DNA of 64,000 nt from Pomphorhynchus laevis (GCA_012934845.2 WNNJ02000366.1:1-64000), one strand, 5' to 3'; counted from the stretch's first letter, positions 1 through 10,439 are shown. Numbers and translations: made by a program. The notes: generated by a model not told the origin, from the sequence alone.

Positions 1-663
1 ATATTAATATATTATATCATTATATTATTATCAATATATTAATTAATACAAATAATTAATAATAATCGAATATTAATATTAACAATCAGAGATAATAATA
101 AAAGTGATAATCAAAGATAAGATTATGATAATCAAAGAGATATAAAAATATAATATATTTTTAAGGTATAAAACTTATAGTAATCAAAGGTTGACAATCT
201 GACTCTTTAATAATATGACAGACTCTGAGTAGTTTAGTGGCATGATTTTGCAATAGTGTTTATTGGTGAAATCTAATCATCTTCTAACATAAGATGAAAA
301 GGCGAAAACGAATAGGCATTACAGAAAGACGAATAGGCATCACAGTTTCATCATGGTACTGTCACAGCTTGTCTGTTTAAAAGCAATGTTCTAGCAATTA
401 TTCTGATGTTTCTCCAGATGAACTCAAATCCTTATTCGAATACATCGTCTTAGTAATAAAAATTAACTTTTATTTTAAATTTCAATTAAAATTTTTATCT
501 TGATTTAATGATAAATTCTTTAAAATTTTATAAAACCACATATTTGAACATAAGGAGATCCATAGATGCACATGGGATCAAGATTTTTTCGGTTAAAGAT
601 CAATAATAGATTTTGTAATCGTTTCATCTGATCTGCGTTAGTAAACTTCGATGACCGGATCGG
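1..663. other. AT-rich intergenic sequence with a partial dispersed-repeat tail
   Basis: No coding region recognised. The first 200 bases are low-complexity AT. Around 425-545 the text matches the tail of the dispersed repeat that also occurs near 2985, 3350 and 61540 (a phrase like CTTATTCGAATACATCG followed by A/T-rich filler). It lies in the minus orientation relative to the copy at 28690. Confidence 0.5.
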
Positions 664-2833
664 ATGCTAGACAAGCCTGATAAACCCAAACGTTGTGTGA
701 GGGCGTGCTTGGAGTGTCTAGCAGATGTTTCTGTCAAAGAACGCCTTTTTGGCTACATCCGGGAGGACTTATCTCGGTTGCCAGAAGAGGTGATGAACAT
801 TGATCAGGAATGGGAGATGTTCAGATCCTCGCTTGCCAAAGCAACTGTTAAAAAATGTGGCTCGAAGCCACTAGGTGCTTGTCGAGGAGGAAATACTCGA
901 ACTGCTTAATGGACACCAACAATTAGATATTTTGTCAAGCAGAAGAACTGGTTTATAAGGCAACTTTGACAGATAAATCAGTAGAAGCTGTAGACAAGTA
1001 CTGAAGGGCAAAGAGAGCTTCAGTTCGAGCAGTTACCGAAGCGATGAAGGCGGCTTGGGAGAAGTTTGGAGATCACTTAGAACTTGATTATAGGTCAGCT
1101 TCGAAGATGTTCTGGAGGACGATCAGAAACCTTTGTGTAGGAAAGCAGAAAACTTTTCAAACTATCTAAGACAAGACAGGATCTATGCTGACTGACATTG
1201 AAGAAATTCTAGGTTGTTGAAAAGAGCATTTTAGAAGTCTCCTCAATCCGATGGATATACCTTATCTTGTAGGAGTAGAGCATTTAGAACCAATCGGAAG
1301 AGCTCATCTCTTTAGAAGAGGTCATTGCTGTTCTTAAAAAACTTCGTAACGGCAAGTCTTCTGGAGTGACGATATTCGACCTGAAGCTTAAAAAAAAGGC
1401 TCTCGACGTTGCTGGCATGAAGTGGCCAACACGTATCTGCAATGTTGCATTGAAGCCGGGAAAGATTCCTAGTAAGTGGCAAACTGGGGTGGTGATACCG
1501 ATTTTTAAGAATGGTAACCGAAGAGTGTGCTCCAATTATCGGGGCATCACTCTTTTTAGCCAAACTGGTAAGCTATTTGCTAAGATTGTTGAGTTAATAA
1601 TACGGCGATAATTAAGGGACATTGGCAAGAAGAACAATGCGGCTTTCGTCCAGATCGTGGAACTACGGATCAGCTCTTTACTCTCTCAACTATCCTTGAA
1701 CGGTAATAAGACTTCGCTCAACCTGTCTACATGTGCTTTGTAGAGTTGGAGAAGGTGTTCGACCGAGTTCCACGAGAGAGGTTGTTGGAGGTACTAAGGA
1801 AGTATTGGGTACCACACTATCTTGGGTAGCTGTGGCTTCTCTGTATGAACAAAGTATGAGTTGTGTTCGTGTTCTAGGTAGGAAGTCTGAGTCATTTCCA
1901 GAAGGCGTTGGGCTACGTCAGGGTTGTCCTTTGTCTCCACTTTTGTTCCTTATTTACATGGACAAAATTTCGAGATGGGCTGACCTGAAGGATGTCGGTC
2001 TTCAGGTCGGTTACACCAGGATACCATCTCTGCTTTTTGTAGATGATGTTATTTTGTTGGTTTCTTGTCCTAAGGATTTACGATGCCTACTAGTTCGATT
2101 CACGATGGAATGCCAATCGGCAGCGATGTTGATTAGTACCTCCAAGGATGTCTCTATGTGTTCGTCTTGGATTCAGATGTCAATGTCAATCCGGATTGGG
2201 GAAAAGGTTCTTCCTGATGTGGATGATTTTAAGTATCTTGGGGTATTGTTCTCCAGGGATGGCAGGAACATCAAGAAGATTGAGAAGCGGATTTGTGCAG
2301 CTAACGCAACAATGCGTTCTCTGTACAGGTCTGTTGTGGTAAAGCGGTAGTTGAGTCTTCGAGTGAAGCTTGTGGTTTACCACGCAATCTTCATTCCTAT
2401 CTTAACCTTTAGTCATGAGCTTTGAGTTATGACCGAAAGGATAATATCTCGGATACAGGCGACCGAAATTAGGTTCCTTCGCTGTATGGCCAGTCTTAGC
2501 CTTAGAGATAAGATTAGGAATTCGGTCATACGGGATGGACTCGGAGTAAAATTACTGCTTCTCTACGTCAAAGAAAGTCAGCTGAGATGGCTAGGAAACG
2601 TTCCGAGGATGTCTAGGGATCGCCTTCCTCTGAGGTATTTCCATGCCGGACTCTCTGGAAAAAGACCTCGAGGTAGACATCGGTACAGGTGGATAGATCA
2701 AATCTTGAAACTGGTCGATGATCGCCTTGGGCTATCTGAAAGAGAACTCTGGTCTGTCTCCCAGGATCGCGATGTCTGGAGTAGTTTGATTCGTGCACTG
2801 CCTCCACGACCCGACACCCGGACCAGTGGTTGA
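664..2833 (+). pseudogene. Decayed LINE (non-LTR retrotransposon) reverse transcriptase
   Basis: A broken ORF2 of a LINE whose reverse transcriptase would copy its own RNA into the genome. Reading across frames I see an N-terminal and linker part (664-1370), a segment with NYRGITLFSQTGKL near 1535-1570 (RT block 2), GLRQGCPLSPLLFLIYMD near 1910-1965, the catalytic FVDD box near 2035-2050, KYLGVLFSRDGR near 2230-2265 and the C-terminal VVVKR...RWLG...LPPRPD region to 2833. The two longest open pieces are 1733-2350 (no ATG at its start) and 2429-2833. Several frameshifts and stops separate the pieces, so the copy is dead. The C-terminal region closely resembles a LINE protein common in fish and invertebrate genomes; I do not assign a clade. 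No endonuclease domain is visible at the 5' end, so the copy is probably 5'-truncated. Confidence 0.85.
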
Positions 2834-2984
2834 CAGGAAAAATATTGTATATTGTTTGTTTGTTTTTCTTGTCAAGAAATTGTTGTTATTTAATTATTTC
2901 AGTTTTATTTTGCATTATTGTTAAATTTATAAATAGAATAAAATACGAACTCTTTCGAACTGCTATCTGGGAAGTTTCTAAATA

Positions 2985-3500
2985 TCTCTATTCCTTATTC
3001 GAATACATTGTATATTAGTTATTAGTCAATTCATAAAAATAATCGCGTTTATTTGAAAGTTCAATAATAAATTTTATTAATATATAAATATAAATTGTAT
3101 AAAATCTTATTGTTTATTATTTAATTATATATTTATATTTATTATTATTTTCAATTAAATAATAATACGTATAAAATACGAAAAATTATTTATTTGATCA
3201 AAATATGTTTGTATTCGGATTAGGTACTTTAAATAATCAAATTTAATCAGAGAAAATACGTCATTGTCGCGTATTTGGCCAAGCTGCTTTGCTGCGTCGA
3301 TGAATAGGAGCCAAGATATGATATACATGAGTTATTTATAATAACCGCTAATCCTTATTCCTATACATCGCCTTCTATTTATTATTCAATTTATAAAATA
3401 AACTTTTATTTTAAATTTTAATTTTAAATTTTAACTTGATATAAAGATATATTTTATAAAACTTTCTATTTATTATTTATCTTTATTTATAAAATACGTA
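2985..3500 (-). repeat. Dispersed R repeat (PLE-tail type), one partial and one fuller copy
   Basis: Two pieces of the repeat whose clearest copies are at 28690 and 61425. The core at 3225-3365 has the shared blocks TTTAATCAGAGAAAATACGT, TTTGGCC and CTAATCCTTATTC in reverse orientation. The surrounding sequence is AT filler with no coding potential. Confidence 0.6.
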
Positions 3501-3602
3501 AAATTGGTTATCTGATTTGTTTTAGCAATTAACCTAAAAATACACACGTTTTGGATTCTTTCGTATTAAATCATAATGTTAAATTTTATTTTTAAAACTT
3601 AC

Positions 3603-3648
3603 TTAAAAAGGGCATAGCGTATCGCCAGAACGTGTATTTGAAACGAGA
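3603..3648 (-). CDS. Candidate further UNC50 exon (tentative)
   Basis: On the minus strand a 46-bp segment lies between a CAG acceptor and a GTAAG donor and reads SRFKYTFWRYAMPFL. This resembles the segment of animal UNC50 proteins that includes TF..GYSALPFL. It follows the recognised exon at 4176-4037 in the right order, but the phases do not join directly. An intervening exon encoding about 25-30 residues would be needed and I could not find it. It may be a chance match. Confidence 0.28.
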
Positions 3649-4036
3649 CTGAGATTAATATAAATTAGTGTATTTTCATATACTAGCTAATCTCATACAA
3701 TTTAGTTACTTCTATTAAACTAAATATGACACTTTTCAAACGAGAATCTGTTTAAATTAGAATGAAAATTGTATTCACAAAAGTACTATTCCTGTATTAT
3801 TTTCAAATAGAACAAAGTATATTATCCAATTTTTCAAAATACATTATTTTAATTAATTAATTAATTAAAAAAATTAATCAAATTTTTATTTATTTAAATA
3901 ATAATCAATTTTTAATTAGTTAATAAAATGCATTTTACATTAAGTAATCTAAGTATTGATTTGATTTAACAAATAGCAGTTAACTAATTTTTTATATTTT
4001 GCGTAATAATAAGAAGGTAACAAAAGCAATATTTAC

Positions 4037-4176
4037 CTGATATAAACGGAATTTGTGGTAACCAAAGTTCAACAAATGCCACTAGAAAAGCACTAACATG
4101 AAGATCAAGACAAAATGCTTTCTCGACATCTGGAGCCATGCCTGGGTTAGGAACAAAGTATCTGTTTAATATTGAC
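4037..4176 (-). CDS. unc-50: UNC50 homologue, exon after the third visible intron
   Basis: UNC50/GMH1 proteins are multi-pass membrane proteins of the Golgi and inner nuclear membrane; the family is linked to assembly and trafficking of nicotinic receptors in nematodes. This minus-strand exon begins after an ATTTAG acceptor and ends at a TCAG/GTAAAT donor. It encodes SILNRYFVPNPGMAPDVEKA, then FCLDLHVSAFLVAFVELWLP, then QIPFIS. It aligns with the human stretch that runs ISNKYLV ... DVEWGYAFDVHLNAFYP ... HFIQLFFINH. Splicing to the exon ending at 6403 (donor TG/GTACAA) keeps frame and rebuilds an uninterrupted LWSILNRYFV junction, which is strong evidence for both sites. The later exons of the family (about 80 residues) are not confidently seen in the window. 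Confidence 0.8.
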
Positions 4177-4339
4177 CTAAATTATATTTTTGATAAATTT
4201 TATATAAGAACAAACTTTAGATGACAAAACAAAAAATTCAAACTTTAAATGAAAAAATCATACATTGTTTAAAGATATAAAATATATGAAAATTAAAATA
4301 TCTTGGTCTTTACATTAATTTTTACATACTTATTAATGG

Positions 4340-4560
4340 TGATAAAATGTATTAGAATAACGATCGACGATCATTACGAGAAACTTCTATGTTATCAGAT
4401 CTAAACTTATGTTCATCAACTCAACATATTATCAAAGCCAAATACATGCAAATAGCGTATTTCCTCTGATGTAATTCGATTATCTAATTTATCTTATTAA
4501 TTAGATATATATAAAAAATTTGATTATATATAAAAAATTAAAAAACAGTTAAGATAAAAA
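4340..4560 (+). repeat. R repeat copy in UNC50 intron
   Basis: Diverged copy of the dispersed repeat. It carries ATTAGAATAA, TTATCAGAT, GCCAAATACATGC and GTATTTCCTCTGAT in the same order as the copy at 28725-28860, followed by AT filler. Confidence 0.6.
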
Positions 4561-4606
4561 ATTGAAATTTAAAATGCAGATCAATTTAACAATCCTTTAA
4601 GCCAGA

Positions 4607-4703
4607 CGCGAAAGAACGACGATAACAGTACTAGATACCGTTTCGTCAACACAATGACTCATCAACGGTATCAAATACTGCTATCGTCATTCTTCCGCAT
4701 TTG
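4607..4703 (-). repeat. Inverted repeat with hammerhead-like apex
   Basis: Arms of about 35-45 bp face each other, with a few mismatches (GACGATAACAGTACTAG against its near complement at 4665-4690). Read on the minus strand, the apex carries TTGATGA (4665-4659), GTCA (4658-4655), TGAC (4648-4645) and GAAAC (4644-4640). The sequence beyond it, TTCTTTCGCGTCTGGCTTA, also occurs in the 311-bp repeats at 41121. This is therefore a relative of that repeat, with TTGATGA in place of CTGATGA and a longer helix. It lies inside the UNC50 intron. Confidence 0.6.
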
Positions 4704-4984
4704 GTATAAAAGATTGTTAACATAATTCACGCGGAATCGTATCATAGAAGATCATTTTTTATAAATTGACTAATAAATAACAGAAGAAGCATTGTCTTCC
4801 ATGAATCAATATTTAAATATATCAATCAGATCAGGTAAATGAGTCTATGTATATTAAATAATTAATAAATTAAACATAATGAATCATAAAAATTAAAAAA
4901 TTAAATAATTATAAATAATTTTATAATTTATAACATTTTATTATATCATTATATAAATTATATCATGTCAAAATTGAAAATTGA

Positions 4985-5135
4985 AATTTTATGTATTAGA
5001 ATAAGGATTAGATGTCATCAGGATAAACTGCTATGCTATCAGGTTTTGGTCTTTATTCCTCGACCCAGCATCGCAGATAGGCCAAATACATGATATTTGA
5101 CCTATCTGCGATGGGCCACATAGTATATATAATAT
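4985..5135 (+). repeat. R repeat copy in UNC50 intron
   Basis: Contains AACTGCTATGCTATCAG, then AGCATCGCAG and GGCCAAATACATG. The outer blocks can pair (9 of 10). A local duplication with GACCTATCTGCGATGGGCC follows. Confidence 0.65.
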
Positions 5136-6402
5136 ATAGTATATTATATATACGTTATAATATAGTATATTAGTATACGATTTACACTGTGTTAGAATCC
5201 ATTAAACGGATTATTTATTAAATAATCCATTTAAAAATTAAATTTATTTAATAAAATAATCAAATTTATTAATAATAAAATTTATAAAATTTATTTTTAT
5301 GATATTTTGATTATTCTTTTATTGATTTTAAGCAATTTATTTAATTTATTTAATAATTTTTTGAAAGCTTAAACAGAAATAACAGAAAATCGAAAAATGA
5401 TTTGAAAACAAGGAGACAATATTAGTGCAAAGTTAAACAAAGCTAATAATGTAAAATCTAATAGTGAAATTTAATAGACTTTAAAATGTAAAATTAAACG
5501 GTGATGATCATTTTGTAATAAACATCAATAAATAATTGTCTCAATAAAAATTATCACTGAAATACTATAAATTAAAAGTAATGCGCCATATCTTTAAAAA
5601 TATTTCCATCCATGTGATAGTTCAAGTTTTAATTATTTATTAAGTATCAGAATACACATTAGAGGTCATTAGAAGGAACTGTTATGTTATCAGGCTTTGA
5701 TTCCTCTAATCAACATAGCAACGGGGCCAAATACATGCTAATGACGTATTTCCTCCAATGGAATTTGATTATATAGTGTACCTTATCGAATAACTTATTC
5801 AAATAATAAGTTATTCAAAAACTTAATTAAACTAAATTTTAGTTTTTATTTCTTAAATAATTTGATGATTTAAGTTTATTATTGTTGAATAATAGTTTAT
5901 TATTAATTAAGAATTTTGGTAAGAATTTTCTTATCATCCAATTTAGTTATTTATATTAACTATGAAATTATAAAAACGCGTTTTTAAATTGCATTTTTAA
6001 ATTTCGATAATACAATGTGATAAAACAATAATTTAAAATTAATTTATTAATAAATTATAAATTAATAAATTATACATTATACATTATAAATAATTAATTA
6101 ATCATAAATCAGAATATAGACATGAAAACAGAAACATTGTCGGCTATTAGTAACTACCAAAGTAATAATGCGATGTAGCGAATCTTCACTAAAGAGTTCT
6201 AAGCAATTTATTGCTTATTTGAATTCATTCTTATATTATGAATTCTCTAATGAATTATTTATTATGTTCTAATTATTTATTATGTAGAATCCATTATGGA
6301 AACTTTATTATATTAGAAATTACAACATATTTGTATAAACATTAAAATTTTAATTTTTTATTCGCAAATTAATTATTTAAAGAGGTCTTACAAAAATTGT
6401 AC
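5136..6402. other. UNC50 intron sequence, AT-rich, with one more R repeat at 5640-5800
   Basis: This is the lower part of the 2.2-kb intron between exons 6526-6403 and 4176-4037. The only recognisable item is an R-repeat copy at 5640-5800 (GGGGCCAAATACATGC, GACGTATTTCCTCC). The rest is AT-rich filler with no ORF or structure that I can support. Confidence 0.55.
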
Positions 6403-6526
6403 CATAGTAAAAGGGTAGATGCAATTGTTCCACCGATTAAAATAAAAATCAATTCTCTGAATAGTTGTTTAACATTTACAGTAACATCATATGGATTCAC
6501 CCAAAAAAGTCTAATGAGGGTTATTG
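6403..6526 (-). CDS. unc-50: UNC50 homologue, internal exon
   Basis: Minus-strand exon between a TACTTTTAG acceptor and a TG/GTACAA donor. It encodes ITLIRLFWVNPYDVTVNVKQ followed by LFRELIFILIGGTIASTLLL, two hydrophobic stretches expected to be membrane-spanning. The order and spacing match the human segment STIGFGF...FFETIKLLLWVV...VGLLIATLMWF. It is separated from the exon at 6635-6570 by an intron of only 43 bp (6569-6527) that starts GTAAGA and ends TTTTAG. A second GT (GTAAG just downstream of the chosen donor) would break frame with the next exon, which is why I place the donor at 6403. Confidence 0.85.
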
Positions 6527-6569
6527 CTAAAAGTATATAGTAACAATAATGTAAGTTCGCATTTCTTAC

Positions 6570-6635
6570 AGATAAATACAGCTGCGAGTATTAGAATAAA
6601 GGCTGGATCATCTCTTGCCCATTGATTCTTTACTC
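6570..6635 (-). CDS. unc-50: UNC50 homologue, exon with the NQWARDDPAF signature
   Basis: Short minus-strand exon after a polypyrimidine tract and TTTTTAG acceptor. It encodes VKNQWARDDPAFILILAAVF. The QWARDDPAF block is the most diagnostic part of UNC50 proteins and is essentially identical to animal versions. The first base completes an Arg codon begun in the exon ending at 10259 (FQYRK-R-VKNQW), giving the expected junction. The intron upstream, 10258-6636, is 3.6 kb and carries the repeats described separately. Confidence 0.92.
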
Positions 6636-7095
6636 CTAAAAACGAGAATTAATCTACTGTTACCATCAAATTGTGTTTGCAATAATTTGCCATTAAATTA
6701 AAAATAAAGATTAGATAATTTGCTCTTCAGCAAATGGGCATTAAATCAATATAAAAAATTCCAGCATTACTAATTGCTACACTGGAAAGATTCAAAACAC
6801 TTCAGGAAAACACTTCATATTTATTATTTAATATTAATTAACATTTAATTTATCATTAAATTTTTTTAATACAACTTGGCAAACAGTTATTACAATATTG
6901 GTTACCCTCTAATGGGTCCATCAATACACTTTGTTTTTAAGTAAAAAGTCAATTTTCTGTGAAATTCGAAATTCGCCTTCGTCGCATCGTCAAAGACACC
7001 GATTTAGCAATACAAATGGACACATTTGCTCTCAGCTTTCTGGTTATGTCGGGATATTTCTCGACCAAGTTATCTGACATTTTCTTATCCATTTG

Positions 7096-7797
7096 TTATG
7101 AAATCATATTCGTTTCTTCCCCAATACCTCCAAATACTGAAAATATCATCGGATGAAACGATCCCTCGTCCATTTTCTTAATACACTCTGAATACTTGGC
7201 ATTTTTGCGATTCTCATGGTATTTAAAAGCATCGTTCATTCTTTCCAATGAATATGATGGAGCCAAATTGTTGAACACACATATGTCTAAATAAGACCGC
7301 TTCAAAATATTCCCGTATAAACCATTACAACTGATGTCTGCTCTTGCTTCTCTATCTCGTGTAGTTGTAGCTACCTCGAATTGAAAGCCTTCTGGTACAG
7401 GTTTTAATACGGGTTCCTTTGTCACCAATTTACTTGCACCCTTTAAAAATTCAGCTATTTCGCCCACTACTATGTTGTGTCTTATAAAGTTGTATCCGCC
7501 ACAGTGACATGACAATGCATGAACTGAATTAAGTGCTGATCCACATTCACATGTCTTAAAAGTGTAATCGGTATTCAACCCATATCGTACTGTTATTGCG
7601 TCCTGAAATTTCATTGTACTCAAAAATCTTTTACCGTCGTAGGTATATGACGTTAACCAAGAAGATGCCCCTTTTATGCTTGCGTTGCTTAAGATTGTTT
7701 TTAAATCCTTTAGTGAAGATTCAATCAATTTCGATTGTACCTGTTTTTGGCGGATATTCTTCTGTTCTTTTCTATTCTTATTCTTGATGATAATCAT
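7096..7797 (-). CDS. Retroelement C-terminal domain with zinc-like motif and restriction-like endonuclease fold (233 aa, open)
   Basis: An uninterrupted ATG-started reading frame lying in the UNC50 intron in the same orientation as the gene. It opens with a basic stretch, then SIKGASSWLTSYTYDGKRFL, a cysteine/histidine cluster (CECGSALNSVHALSCHCGG, residues about 89-108), an acidic EPVLKP/ADIS pair typical of PD-(D/E)XK nucleases (about residues 130-155), YLDICVFNNLAPS and a C-terminal SFHPMIFSVFGGIGEE block. The same ordered motifs form the C-terminus of a widespread family of reverse-transcriptase proteins in corals, molluscs and other animals. No reverse transcriptase domain is visible upstream, so this is a 5'-truncated fragment. 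Its being fully open is unusual for such a fragment and suggests a recent insertion. Independent expression is unlikely. Confidence 0.7.
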   Translation of the reverse strand: MIIIKNKNRKEQKNIRQKQVQSKLIESSLKDLKTILSNASIKGASSWLTSYTYDGKRFLSTMKFQDAITVRYGLNTDYTFKTCECGSALNSVHALSCHCGGYNFIRHNIVVGEIAEFLKGASKLVTKEPVLKPVPEGFQFEVATTTRDREARADISCNGLYGNILKRSYLDICVFNNLAPSYSLERMNDAFKYHENRKNAKYSECIKKMDEGSFHPMIFSVFGGIGEETNMIS

Positions 7798-8639
7798 TAA
7801 ATTAATCAGCTGTTATTAATAATTATTACTTACTAATCACTTATTAGATTAACTAATTAAAGTATTATTAATTTATTATTAATTCAAAAACATTAATTAA
7901 ATATCAAATAAAACATGGGATGATAACAAATACAATTATCTTTTAGACGATATTAGAATATAATATTATATAAAAATTAAGAGCATTTTCATAGTTATAG
8001 TATATAATACAGTATATAATTTATTCATAAAAAATTTATAATTGTTAATTACTTAATATAAATTAATTTCTTAATTTTACATCAAATTAATCAGCTATTC
8101 ATTAATAATTATTTATTTAATTAAATTATTATTAATTTATTAATTCAAATTGAATATTAATTAAAAATCAAATAAATGATGGGATGATAACGAAAACAAT
8201 TATCTTCTGAAACATCGAAATACGTTCACTTTATTTTTGCTTGTGTATATTTTTACATTTTTCATATTTATATATTTTTACATTTTTTGCTTGAGAGATG
8301 TGAAGCCAAGTGGATTAATAAACTCACCTTAGTATATGCTATTATACTGTTGTTATTAAATTTATTAATATTAAGTGTTTTTGCTACAATGAAATATCAT
8401 TACATATTCAATGAATACGTAAAAATATTTATGAATATTTTGTAAATTTAAATATATTATATTATGAGAATATAACGATATTTGCGTTTCCGTTGTATCC
8501 TAAACATATCATTGAAACATTTTACAGTGTAAAGATCGAAGGATTCGTATACTGATGAAGACAACCAACTAACATTTCTCTTAAAAGTAATAATAGAATA
8601 AATAATTCAATAAATTAAATTGAACGCATCTGTGAGCTG

Positions 8640-8890
8640 AAATTCTTCTGATTATGGCACGATATTATCCTCACAAGTATTGATCTTATTTTTGATACAG
8701 CAGGACGCTACTAATCAGTCTGGGTGAATCTCATCAGCTGCTGACCCAGACCTACATTTCACGTTTCGACCCTTATTATCTGCTTACTCTGTACACTGGT
8801 GCTGATCGGATTCGAACTCAGGACGTCTGTATCTTGATTCAACGCTACATCTACCTGGTTGGGTGCTCCAGTGGTGCAGATACACATTGT
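8640..8890 (-). mobile_element. tRNA-like SINE, minus copy of an inverted pair
   Basis: On the minus strand a pol III B-box-like GAGTTCGAATCC (8819-8808) sits in a tRNA-like head. It is followed by GGGTCGAAACGTGAAATG, a strong hairpin GTCTGGGT/ACCCAGAC (8719-8726 with 8744-8751), CTGATGAG in the loop, and a tail with TGTGAGGATAATAT. A second copy faces it at 8925-9140. Both lie in the UNC50 intron. I infer a tRNA-derived SINE; the A box is weak. Confidence 0.6.
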
Positions 8891-8924
8891 TGTATATTAC
8901 TTTCGGTAGGGGATCGTATTTTAA

Positions 8925-9140
8925 TGATCTATGAATCAAGATACAGACGTTCAGTGTTCAAATACGATCAGCATCAGTGTACGGAGTAAGCAGAACATAA
9001 GGGTCGAAACGTGAAATGTAGGTCTGGGTCAGCAGCTGATGAGACCCAACCAGACTGATTAGTAGCGACCTGCTGTATCAAAGATAAGAACAACACCTGT
9101 GAGGATAATATTGTGCCACAACCAGAAGATTTCAATAAAT
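8925..9140 (+). mobile_element. tRNA-like SINE, plus copy of an inverted pair
   Basis: Matches the minus copy at 8890-8640 over most of its length. It contains GGGTCGAAAC at 9001-9010, GTCTGG at 9022-9027, CTGATGA at 9036-9042, GACCC at 9043-9047 and CCAGAC at 9050-9055. The tail ends in AATAAATAATTAAAATTAT. The two copies are head to head about 40 bp apart. Confidence 0.6.
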
Positions 9141-9968
9141 AATTAAAATTATCTTTGCCTCGAACAGGAAATTGCCTATTACCTCAAATTTATCTTGGGG
9201 ATCACACTTCAATTAAAAATGATTTAATTGCATGTGCAAATCTGTAAAGTGGTCGGATGTAAATTCACTCAAGTAAACACTTGTATATTCGGTTCTATTA
9301 CATATATATTTCAAGTTATATCGTCATAACATCAATTTTTTGATTGAACCGAACGCGATTCATTGTTTTGTTGATTTAGCGAGTTAATAATAATTGAATC
9401 CATAACATATATTCAACTTCTCTTTAATTTCTTTGATTGACCAGTTCCAGGGTGTATGCTTCAGCTTCGGTGCAAGACATCATCATTCTACACTGATGAC
9501 TTGCTTTAAGCAGCCCATCGATACTTGGCCAACCTCGATCACGTCGAAATAACTAGTAAGGCAGCTTAAAGTAACTCGCTATTAAAATTTATTATACTCA
9601 CATTAATCAGTTGATTAATTCAAATTAATAATTTGATTAAGTAATTATTAATCAGATAATACTATATATTATACTATATTTTAAATAATAGATAATATGA
9701 TATTATTTGTAATATTACATTATTATATTATTACAAATAATGGAGCAAACATATTTTCACTTTATAAATCATTAATATTTATATTTTAAACATTAAACAT
9801 AACTTTACAACCACTGACATTCATTGTAATCAGTTCAATATTTGAATAGATCAGCACCATTATTGCAAATACCAAGAACTATAGAATATTTCAAAGATCA
9901 TTTATGAAATGTTATTACGTTTATACATATTAGATTTGACATAATTGCGTGCAAGTCTTTGATTAGAT
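9141..9968. other. UNC50 intron filler
   Basis: AT-rich intronic sequence. A slightly less AT-rich patch at 9440-9570 contains CTGATGACTTGC and GTCGAAATAAC but no convincing pairing, and I assign nothing to it. Confidence 0.4.
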
Positions 9969-10172
9969 TGTTGTATCGATCACTCATTATAGACTTGCGA
10001 AAAAAGTTTGAAACGTTTTTGTTGGAGCTTTCGACCAAACGGTCCTTGTCAACAGATTAAAAATATTCTGTTTGATTTTTTTAATCTGTTGACAAGGACC
10101 GTTTGGTCGAAAGCTCCAACAAAAACGTTTCAAACTTTTTCGCAAGTCTATAATGAGTGATCGATACAACAA
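9969..10172. repeat. Near-perfect 200-bp palindrome with degenerate hammerhead-like core
   Basis: Left arm 9969-10066 and right arm 10077-10172 are almost exact reverse complements around a roughly 10-base loop. Reading outward from the centre, each arm carries CTGTTGA (10086-10092 on the plus strand), GGACC/GGTC as a short stem, GAAA and then AGCT followed by C. This resembles a hammerhead core with one core change (A6 to T) and a palindromic stem III. It lies in the UNC50 intron, immediately beside the exon at 10439-10259. Confidence 0.7.
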
Positions 10173-10258
10173 CATATTAGATTTATTACAATATAGGGTC
10201 CGGAAATATCAACAATAAAATAATTTTGAAAAATTATATAATTAGAAACAACATTTAC

Positions 10259-10439
10259 GTTTACGATATTGGAAGCTTCTAAACACTTTCTGAGGGGCGA
10301 AGAATAAATGAGTTGCTTGCCACGACGCATACTGAAAGTCCATGTGATTTAAACGAAACAGACGGTTCATAAATTGCTTTAATTTCTCCTTTGCTGTAAA
10401 CCTTTCAAAACGAAAATGTTTACACTTGCTTGCAATCAC
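10259..10439 (-). CDS. unc-50: UNC50 homologue, N-terminal exon
   Basis: Minus-strand exon ending at the donor AAAC/GTAAATG. It encodes FTAKEKLKQFMNRLFRLNHM followed by DFQYASWQATHLFFAPQKVF and RSFQYRK. This aligns with the human N-terminal region YKYLRRLFRFRQMDFEFAAWQMLYLFTSPQRVYRNFHYRK, including the MDF..A.W core and the FxYRK end. The 5' boundary is uncertain. The frame is open to about 10474 but has no ATG before 10370 (the M of FMNRLF). A pyrimidine-rich tract and AG dinucleotides near 10432 could be an acceptor for an earlier coding exon that I cannot see. Coordinates use the longest likely coding extent. Confidence 0.85.

Noticed and set aside
8290-8462. Small hydrophobic plus-strand frame reading INKLTLVYAIILLLLNLLIL
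   Set aside because: It has no ATG before the hydrophobic part, lies in an AT-rich intron where leucine/isoleucine-rich frames arise by chance, and matches nothing I recognise.
8808-8819. Genuine tRNA gene in the SINE heads
   Set aside because: B-box-like sequences are present, but no cloverleaf with acceptor pairing can be drawn, and the satellite and SINE heads continue straight into ribozyme-like sequence.
9440-9570. Possible hammerhead (CTGATGA and GTCGAAA)
   Set aside because: The two boxes are about 40 bases apart with no complementary arms next to them.
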